DNA of 64,000 nt from Lytechinus pictus (lineage: Eukaryota > Echinodermata > Echinoidea > Temnopleuroida > Toxopneustidae): the NCBI RefSeq assembly GCF_037042905.1, contig NC_087252.1:1867501-1931500 (forward strand). The letters run 5' to 3'. This document shows, piece by piece, positions 57,501 through 64,000 of this stretch. Numbering within the stretch: position 1 is the first letter of the stretch; each line of letters begins with the position of its first letter. The notes under the pieces were generated by a model that saw nothing but the letters and a program-made list of their open reading frames with translations, was not told the DNA's origin and did not search any database. The position numbers and the translations under genes are program-made.

Positions 57501-60086
57501 TGGGTACCCGGTAGGATGTGAACGTCATTGTGATTACATTGGCACATGTGCATCAATAAATTAACGGTTGCCTGGCCAGATACTTCCCAGGGAGTGGAGA
57601 TGGTGCACTTTATGTGTGGAACATTGATGGATTCTGTTACCATGGTAATGATAAATACAAAGTAAAGCACTTAAGTATGAAGCGCTTTATAAATCTAACT
57701 ATTACTATTAACATTATTATTAGTATAATTATGTTGTGGTTATTTTCAGGCGCTGGAAGAGCAAATGGAACTGAGACGAACAGGAAGTAGTTTAGGGACA
57801 TGCCCCACCTTGCCCATCAACCCCAAGAATTCTGGAAAAGCCAAACCTCGTACCAAGACTCGGGAGAAGCGCTACTACCAGTGTGAACATTGTAATATCA
57901 TCTATGAGCAACCCCGTAAGCTCGAACGGCACCTACAAGATCTTGTCGGCAAACCACCTTACGTGTGCTGTTACTGCGACATGGCATTTCCAACTCTTGG
58001 CTGTAAGAGGTTTCACTCTCGTCTACATGAGGACAAGACCATGCCATGTCCGTACTGCCCGAAGGTATTCCATGAAAGGCGCAGGTATGATGATCATGTC
58101 CGCTCGCATACAGGCGAAGCACCGTTTATGTGTCAGGAGTGTGGAAACGTTTACCGTACACGGAGTGCGCTCCGCATCCACAAACGCACACATGGCAATG
58201 ACAAGCCCTTGCAGTGTCGTTTCTGCCCCAAGCGTTTCATTCGGATTGGAGATGTTCAGGTGCATGAACGCACCCATACGGGAGAGAAGCCCTACAAATG
58301 CGGGATCTGCGAGAGTTCCTTTGCCACCAGCAGCCAAGTCAATCGCCACAGACGGACACATTCAGAAGAGCGCCCCCATCAATGTTCCTATTGCAATAAG
58401 ACTTTCAAGAATCCAGACTATCTGATAACTCATGAAAAAATGCATCTTGGCCATAAGCCACACCACTGCAAGTACTGTCCTAAACAGTTCCGTACCCCAA
58501 GAGAATTGGTTCACCATGAGCGTGTGCATACAGGCGAGAAGCCCTTTGAGTGCAAGGAGTGTGGACATCGCTTTTCCAAAAAGACCAATCTCAAACAGCA
58601 CGAGTTGCAACACACTGGTATCAAGTCCTTCAAGTGTTCCAAGTGTCCAAAGTCCTTCTACAGGAAAGCATCTCTTATGTGGCATGAGAAAATCCACGAG
58701 AATCGGGAACGCTTCCTCTGTAAGGAATGTGGCAAGCTGTTCTTCAAGGAGTCATCGCGCGACAAGCATGTCCGTAAAGCTCACGGTAAAGATGAGGGAG
58801 CCGAAAGTGGCGATGGGGATGGTGATGTCTTGGAGGAGGACGAAGGAGAAGAGGGTGAATTACAAGATACTGAAGGTGGAGAATCATCCTGTGAAAAAAA
58901 CCCTGATACGTATCCCAGGGCTGCATCGCGAGAAAAGCGTACTCCGAGTAAAGTTCAAAATGATGGAACTGATAGCACATGCGAGGAATGTGGTAAGACG
59001 TTTCTGGCCCGCAGATCACTCCTGCGACATTACAGAGCAATTCACAACCGCTACATCTCCAGAAATGGAGAGGGTGACTCTCCAGGGACAAAACCGAAGA
59101 AATCCTTCTCTTGTAGAATATGCTCTGAGACATTCCTGACCGATCATCTACGGCATGTGCATGAAGGTACGCACACCAACGCATCCTTCACCTGTGAAAC
59201 GTGCAACAAAACGTTCTCCACTCGCCAGCTCCTCGTGAAGCACCAGAAGATCCACTCCGATGTCAAGCCTCACGTCTGTGAAACCTGCGGGAGTGCCTTT
59301 ACCATCAAATGGTACTTGAACAGACACATCAACATCGTGCATTCTGATGTCTACAGCCATTCCTGCTCCATCTGCGACAAGAAATTCAAATCCAAGACGG
59401 CGCTCAGCGTCCACATGCAACTCCACAACGTTGAAGGTAAGGTGTACAGATGCGATCAATGTGATGCAGAGTTTCATGTTAAGCGCTACCTTGCCAGACA
59501 CAAGCGAAAGTACCATCGTGGCAAAGACAGTGCCAAGACTGCTCGCCGTGCCAACACTAAACACAAGGATGATGATGATGACGATGATGACCCTATGTAT
59601 GATTTTGATGATAACATGGATGATGATGGCTTTGACATCATGAATGATGATTCCCAAGCGGTGTCCGGGGTGTTCCTGCGTCAGATGCTCTCCAAGGGTA
59701 GCGACCTGGATGATTTCAACAAATCTTCTAAGGCACTCAACAACCATGAACATTCAGATCTAGAAGACACTACAAATACTTTAAATAATCATGAATCCGA
59801 CAGTAATAGTGTTCCTAAGGTTGATATCGACCATGATGGTTCTTCATTTAAAAAGATACCTAGCAAAGATCAAGACATAGATCAAGAACACCAATTAATG
59901 CAATCTTCTGCTGACATTGCAAGTACCTCTAAAGATATCAGTTTTAACCTTACCCCAGAAGATGATAATGCTGAACCTTTTATTGACAGGGAGGATAATC
60001 ATGATGACGATGAAGAAGGTGATAACGATGATGAATACGATGGTGCTTTTTCCCTTGATGGTGATGAAATGTCAAATTATGTTTAA
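48592..60086 (+). CDS. C2H2 zinc-finger transcriptional regulator (5' incomplete)
   Basis: Three exons join in frame: 48592-49598 (starts in phase 2, ends in phase 1 at donor A|GTAAGG), 54220-54317, and 57750-60086 with TAA. Together they give about 1146 residues. The first exon is Ser/Pro-rich and acidic and holds ALDLSIKK, which fits the PxDLS-type motif bound by the CtBP corepressor. The last exon carries about 17 C2H2 fingers: one degenerate, ten regular with TGEKP-like linkers, an acidic linker, then six more, followed by Asp-rich stretches. It is a nuclear DNA-binding protein. An upstream exon must supply the first two bases of the split codon and the true N-terminus; it was not found, although Met at 48677 could serve as an internal start. 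The alternative donor AAG|GTAATT (49604) would break the frame. Confidence 0.85.
49605..49912 (+). other. Intron start with one unit of the acceptor-region repeat
   Basis: Contains CTTGGTCAATATCAGTCTG near 49845, a diverged member of the repeat array at 53700-54219 from which it was separated by the family B insertion. Confidence 0.45.
50098..53040. repeat. Element with reiterated ATCACGGACGGACAT motif
   Basis: The motif begins the element at 50098 and, inverted, ends it at 53040. About twelve copies in both orientations occur at 50098, 50279, 50466, 50481, 50493, 52236, 52255, 52449, 52468, 52651, 52673, 52842 and 53025. 52236-52650 and 52651-53040 are a tandem duplication of about 415 bp. 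The body is AT-rich and non-coding. Confidence 0.7.
51062..51615. repeat. Inverted array of TTCCGAAGGTTCGT words
   Basis: The left half repeats CGAAGGTTCGTTAGTCCGAA-type words with AACGAAATAAGG spacers, and the right half repeats the complement (TTCGGACTAACGAACC, TTCGGAATTACGAACC). The whole 550 bp can fold into one long imperfect hairpin. It is nested in the preceding element. Confidence 0.85.
53700..54219 (+). repeat. Tandem repeats of a splice-acceptor region
   Basis: Five diverged units of about 110-130 bp share TTGTCCATACAGACTTGGTC, AATGTCAG, CATTACCCTCAC, CTTTGCCCTGTTCAATGCAT and CCTACTGAATCTTTTATATT. GGTCAATGTC-type words start near 53734, 53855, 53965, 54098 and 54208. The last CAATGTCAG is the acceptor used by exon 54220-54317. 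Confidence 0.8.
54371..56576 (+). mobile_element. Family B repeat split by a nested element
   Basis: Starts GGTCAAGTCCATCCC and ends GGTTGACTTGTGA. It reads AGGATGTGCATA up to 54830 and resumes ATATAGATATTTTGTGAAAT at 56460, exactly where other copies read GTGCATATAACTGTTTTGTG. Confidence 0.7.
54832..56459. mobile_element. Element with reiterated GGTTACTCACGTTACA motif
   Basis: Ends GGGCTATTCCACGG and CCTGTGGAATTGCCC are short inverted repeats. Flanks read GCATA / ATATAG, consistent with a 3-4 bp target duplication at ATA or CATA. The 16-bp motif occurs eight times, all in the same orientation: 54844, 55022, 55210, 55225, 55881, 55902, 55919 and 56084. 55390-55612 is a fragment of the CCTAGATAGGG MITE. 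No protein encoded. Confidence 0.7.
56740..56935 (+). repeat. Family B repeat fragment
   Basis: CAGATTTGACATTAAGGGC, TCATATTTTACATCCGATTT and the end GGGTGAATTTTTCC before TTAA identify another short copy in the same intron. Confidence 0.6.
57381..57722 (+). repeat. tRNA-derived SINE
   Basis: The head GGTGTAGTGGTTCACTC (A-box type) and GAGGGTTCAAATACCA (B-box type) are spaced about 40 bp. A conserved body (CACCCAGGTGTTAAATGGGT, ACCCGGTAGGA) follows, then a tail GAAGCGCTTTATAAATC running into short ATTATT repeats. A tRNA-like head, central domain and AGCGCTTTATAAAT tail are typical of metazoan SINEs. It ends 27 bp before the zinc-finger exon acceptor. Confidence 0.75.
57750..60086 (+). CDS. 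Zinc-finger exon: 17 C2H2 fingers and acidic tail
   Basis: After acceptor TATTTTCAG the frame reads ALEEQMELRRTG. The first finger (CEHC) lacks a normal second His (HLQDLVGKPPY). Fingers 2-11 follow without gaps from YVCCYC to CGKLFFKESSRDKH. An acidic, Ser-rich linker of about 65 residues separates fingers 12-17 (CEECGKTFL to YRCDQCDAEFHVKRYL). The C-terminus has DDDDDDDPMYDFDDNMDDDG and ends DGDEMSNYV. The two-block layout suggests two separate DNA-contact modules. The large number of well-kept linkers argues for a functional gene. Confidence 0.93.
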   Translation, partial: ALEEQMELRRTGSSLGTCPTLPINPKNSGKAKPRTKTREKRYYQCEHCNIIYEQPRKLERHLQDLVGKPPYVCCYCDMAFPTLGCKRFHSRLHEDKTMPCPYCPKVFHERRRYDDHVRSHTGEAPFMCQECGNVYRTRSALRIHKRTHGNDKPLQCRFCPKRFIRIGDVQVHERTHTGEKPYKCGICESSFATSSQVNRHRRTHSEERPHQCSYCNKTFKNPDYLITHEKMHLGHKPHHCKYCPKQFRTPRELVHHERVHTGEKPFECKECGHRFSKKTNLKQHELQHTGIKSFKCSKCPKSFYRKASLMWHEKIHENRERFLCKECGKLFFKESSRDKHVRKAHGKDEGAESGDGDGDVLEEDEGEEGELQDTEGGESSCEKNPDTYPRAASREKRTPSKVQNDGTDSTCEECGKTFLARRSLLRHYRAIHNRYISRNGEGDSPGTKPKKSFSCRICSETFLTDHLRHVHEGTHTNASFTCETCNKTFSTRQLLVKHQKIHSDVKPHVCETCGSAFTIKWYLNRHINIVHSDVYSHSCSICDKKFKSKTALSVHMQLHNVEGKVYRCDQCDAEFHVKRYLARHKRKYHRGKDSAKTARRANTKHKDDDDDDDDPMYDFDDNMDDDGFDIMNDDSQAVSGVFLRQMLSKGSDLDDFNKSSKALNNHEHSDLEDTTNTLNNHESDSNSVPKVDIDHDGSSFKKIPSKDQDIDQEHQLMQSSADIASTSKDISFNLTPEDDNAEPFIDREDNHDDDEEGDNDDEYDGAFSLDGDEMSNYV

Positions 60087-60406
60087 CGACTAGAATATTC
60101 TTATGCAGCAGTCGAACGACATGTAACAAAACCGACCCCAGTGAGATCAAAGCTGTAACGTTATTTAGAATGGCATATTTTCGATTGATGTGAAGTGGGT
60201 CTCGTTGGGTCAGTATAGTTTTAGCGTACATTTATCTGTACTTTAGATAGAGAGATGAAATCAACCAAAGCCTTACTCATTATTTTGTTATTCTCATACC
60301 CCATTTATTATGTTAACCAACATATACAGGCTTAGAATATCCATGTTACATCCATTTTCCAAACCCACCTCCAGACGTTTCCCAGAAACCTCTTTGAGAC
60401 TCTTCA

Positions 60407-60412
60407 AATAAA
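60407..60412 (+). terminator. Candidate polyadenylation signal of zinc-finger gene
   Basis: AATAAA about 320 bp after the stop codon, first canonical hexamer in a plausible position on this strand. No transcript support visible. Confidence 0.4.
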
Positions 60413-62914
60413 ATCAATCTAAACCTGGGAAGTATTTCATGAAAAAAATAAATTAGTGACAACTGTTATAAGCTACTGTAATCCTTGCATCTGATTGGCT
60501 TAGAACAAATTATTCAGTGAAAATCTCTGACAATATACTTCATGAATTACTCCTCCGTACAAGTTAATGTAGTTTTCACCTCGAACTGTAGTTTGTCAAA
60601 AATACTTTGTATTAGTTTCTTATAATGGTATACATGTAGTAGACCAAGAAAAACAAATGATAATAACCACAAGATAAATTCATCTCTTGGCTTGACATTG
60701 TTAAAGGCTGATCTAAAGTGCCAATTAGCGCCTGTCTTCTTGTATTTGTATTAAGAAATGCATAAGTTAACTCATCACCAATTCATAGCAGTTTTTTGGA
60801 CCAGGGCCCTGGGACATACAGAGCTAGCCACTGAGGGGCTGAGCATCGATTATTGTACAGTTGGGCAATTCTTGGTCATGTGTGTGAACGAAATCATGAC
60901 AAATCTTGGCTTTAATTAGTTATAAATCAATTTTGTTTTACAGATTTATAACTAATTATGATATTGAAAGTTTAATTCACTGGAATTTCAAAATGAAATT
61001 AAACTTGTGTATGATCAATCATGAAATTAATAATCGATCATGAGGGCTTTAACCCTAAAAGGCCTGGGGGGCCATAATGGCCCCCGTAGACGCTTCGCGT
61101 CATATTTCTGAAACGCAAAACGATAGCGCCGCAAAATTTTATGACTTTTTCTTACGCAACTTTTGAGACCAAATTCGTGACATACGGGAATAGAATCGCG
61201 ACGTCACGTGACTTTGTACGAGACAATGTCATGCCGAAAATGGCTCATTTTTATACTTTGTGTACAAAGTCTATGGGAGATGAAATTCATAAAAGGGTGA
61301 TTATTTTTCGTTCTAATTGGTCTGCTTAATTAATTTAGATGTTTAACGGTCTGTAATAATTTCCATTGAAAAAAACAATGAGAAACAAAAGATGAAAAAC
61401 AAAGAAATACATAAGAAATTCTAAAAACAAAGAAATACATAAGGAAATACTGTCATTTAAAAGAAAGAAATGCTTTGAGATATGCCTGCCTTGCCAGTGG
61501 ATGTACTGAAACATAACATAGAAGTGCAGAAATTTCTGACCCAATCAAATTGATTGATTGTTAAACATGAAATGCAAGAACTTGGTATATACTAAAGGCT
61601 AATCTTGTAGTGATTGTTGTAGCTTAATTATGCATCCTGTGATAGTCAATGATTTTATTTGTTCTAGTCTGCACATACTCGTACAGCACTGAATATTTTT
61701 TTTTTGTCGGGGGGATGGATGGGTAAAAATTGGATTAGTATTGTTCTTTATTTTTGTATCTTTCTGATATTGATATTTTTTTTCTATTACATAACCATAC
61801 ACTTTCACCTTACTATTTTCCCACCAACACAAAATGTTCATTTATTGTTTAACACTTACTATTTGAATTTAGGGTAAAAGCACTAGGTCATATGCCGTGT
61901 CTTGATGTTTAAAAAACAATAACATTGTTTATCATGTAATTTCATCGAAAATGACAAGGACTGCATCAACCAAATTGTTAATAGCAGAAACCAAAATTTG
62001 TAAATTTGAATTCAAGATCGCAATGGGTGTTTGCAAGTTCATTTTTTACCCTTTTGGTGTTGGTGTTGGGTCAATTTTTACATAGAAAACATAAAATGCA
62101 GTTGGTCCTGAAAAATCAATCACTTGGTGTTAAGCTACCAATGTTGTGATTGAATGAAAACTCTGAATATGTTTTGGAGCTAGGGAAGCAATCTAACTTG
62201 TGCTTCCAACACCAACACCAGCTCAAACACCAGACTTGAAATCACCCAATGAAGTTGGCAGGCATGCTCTTTTCAGTACCGCTAACAAATATTATTTCTT
62301 GCAACCAAGACATTTGATGCGGATTGATAAAAAGATACACAAATGAAACGATTAAAGGACGAGTCAACAAATTTGAAGGGAAATATTGGTAAGAAGAAAA
62401 GAGTATAAGAATTAAAATGATGATTCACCGTTGATAATTATGTCCACAAAATTTGTGATTGTAATGAAAATTAATGTTTTAAAATTGTTTAAAGCTTTTC
62501 CTATATGATTGTATTGTGATGTAATTATTTCATTATTCTTGGGGAAAATTTCCCAATTATTTCAATTATAATTTGTTTTAAATTTTGTGTTTTGGAAGTG
62601 ATTTTTTTTGCACCAGATCAAAGCATTCATTGGCAATTAATGTGTAAAGATCAAACATGTTTATATTCCATTGACTGGACAGGGCTGTGTTTGTACGAGT
62701 CACAAATTTTACATTGTAAACCTTGTCCCGTTGCTGACCCTTCTACATGTACTTCTAATTTCCTTGTCGTTATTTCTTTAAAAGGAACAATGTTAATGCT
62801 TAAGAAAACGATGTCAGCCAGACCATGATCTAATAGATTGAAAGTTTCTTCTTAATTATCTCAATTATGAAGAGGCTTAAAAGTTACTATCATAATAACT
62901 TTTCAATCTTAGTT
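60413..62914. other. Intergenic, AT-rich
   Basis: Contains a conserved-looking repeat block at about 61055-61300 (GGCCATAATGGCCCCC, CGCTTCGCGTCATATTTCTG, TGTGTACAAAGTCTATGGG); the last word also occurs near 35250. No gene recognised. Confidence 0.45.
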
Positions 62915-63555
62915 GGTATCTTTGATGGAATCCTGAATTTTTATTGGTTGTCGGGCATTGTTACCATTAGATGGCAAATCTATCAAATAGAATTGATGAA
63001 ACAGACCCTAGATAATTATATTTTACCTTCCTTCTCTGCTATGATTCCGGTCCCATTGGCCCATATTCTGAAGTCGGGTGTGATTTAAACTCTGGTCCAA
63101 AGTTGTGGAAAGCTAATTATGACATAAATCTTAGGGAATAGAGGTTCAATGAATCGGGTCATTTGATTCTAAGATCATCCTTCACTATCTGGGATAGATG
63201 AAAAAAACGGTTCATTTCACTTATAAATAATTAGGAAAGAGCACAGCAATCATAAGAAGCAAATGATGTAAACAAGATTTTGACATGTTTGGCTTTCCAT
63301 AAGTTAAACAAGGGTCTGAATTAGACCTGACTTCTGATGGACCTTTCTGTCACCCTGTGGTCTTGTAATCTTCTAGGTCTAGTAGGTAACATCCATGGAA
63401 TACTTAATTTTGATTGGCTGTCGGACAGTGTTACCATGGCAGCTACCATTAGATGTCAAATTTGGTTTGATAAAACAGATCCTATATGATTACCTTGTCT
63501 GCTATGAATCCGGTCCCTTTCTGTCAGCCTGTGGTCTTATTAAGTTCTAGGTCCA
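62915..63555 (+). repeat. Diverged tandem duplication, first unit split by a MITE
   Basis: Unit 2 (about 63385-63555) reads ATCCATGGAATACTTAATTT, GATTGGCTGTCGG, CCATTAGATG, GAATCCGGTCCC, TTTCTGTCAGCCTGTGGTC. Unit 1 has the same words at 62915-63052 and 63341-63383, separated by the family C MITE. Confidence 0.7.
63053..63341. mobile_element. MITE family C, second copy
   Basis: GGCCCATATTCTGAAGTCGG at the left and CCTGACTTCTGATGGACC at the right are diverged inverted repeats of the family at 27033-27333, in opposite orientation (GAAAGAGCACAGCAATCATA versus its complement there). Confidence 0.7.
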
Positions 63556-64000
63556 CTTGACTAAAATATATGCCAAGTGAAGTTTCAACTCATTTTTCTT
63601 TTGTCATGCGATACATTTCAATTCAGACCACCTATTCTTGCCCATGATCCTGTGTTTCATTGCCTACATGTGAATCAACTTTCATGAAGCTATTTTGAAA
63701 TTTGTGTATGATTTTACAATGGACTTGAATATTAAAGGGCCAAATTAGATGATGAGACGTGGCAATTTTTTCTTGATTCTTTGCAGCATATTTTGGCCTA
63801 TACAAAAAAAAAATCATGAACTTTCAATTGTCTTTATAACCATTCATTTGATATAAATATTGATTTAATCTTTCCTGCAATGTTCCTAAGCAGTCTCATG
63901 TTCAAATCCTCAACTAAGGACAAAAAAAATATTCTAGTTGGATTTAGGAATATTTAATATACATACATTTGTGCTCAACACTTTTAATAGTGAACCCCAC
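63556..64000. other. Non-coding window end
   Basis: AT-rich, no gene or element seen. Confidence 0.4.

Noticed and set aside
57883-59753. Other-frame and opposite-strand open frames across the zinc-finger exon
   Set aside because: They shadow the 778-codon finger frame and lack independent signals.

Overview
The window is animal nuclear DNA: split genes with GT-AG introns, long AT-rich non-coding stretches, many dispersed repeats and no prokaryotic gene organisation. The frequent TACATGTA-type words, the tRNA-derived SINE-like repeats, the BEN-domain and TatD-like multicopy fragments and the very dense non-autonomous DNA transposons suggest a marine deuterostome, most likely an echinoderm such as a sea urchin. 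That assignment is inference.

Layout. 1-18.6 kb is a graveyard of multicopy genes: a DUF4806/BEN-type pseudogene end (1-640), a frameshifted TatD-like pseudogene (1.3-2.4 kb), exons of a BEN-domain gene (4.2-6.4 kb) with a nine-copy minisatellite over its splice donor, a DDE integrase exon (10.5-11.1 kb), the 3' part of a Mutator-like transposase (12.9-13.5 kb), more BEN exons (14.3-14.8 kb), and a three-copy tandem array of a Gag-like cassette (14.8-18.6 kb). Two arrays built on GATAAACA / TGTTTATC words lie at 6.5 and 11.1 kb.

20.7-27.6 kb (minus strand) holds a complete PIH1D2 orthologue in four coding exons (336 aa), a predicted assembly factor for axonemal dynein. Its introns hold TTAA-flanked MITEs; two inverted copies of one family sit 10-70 bp on either side of exon 3, and one of them is split by a Helitron-like insertion. 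28.2-33.6 kb is an apparently complete autonomous hAT transposon with terminal inverted repeats, an exact 8-bp target duplication and an uninterrupted four-exon transposase of 721 aa.

33.7-47.8 kb has no host gene that I recognise. It is packed with minisatellite, foldback and hAT-type MITEs, several with exact target duplications, including one nested inside another. 48.6-60.1 kb (plus strand) holds the main host gene, a C2H2 zinc-finger regulator with about 17 fingers, an N-terminal CtBP-type motif and acidic regions. Its 5' exon(s) were not found. Its large introns carry nested repeats and a tandem array of copies of the splice-acceptor region of its middle exon. 60.1-64 kb is 3' UTR and repeat-rich intergenic DNA.

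No metabolic or operon-like relation links the genes. The two host genes are independent loci in a transposon-rich landscape. The most unusual signals are (i) the intact hAT element, (ii) a set of sequence-unrelated repeats that all reiterate a short motif internally, and (iii) splice-site duplications and inverted MITEs that could alter splicing of the BEN, PIH1D2 and zinc-finger genes.
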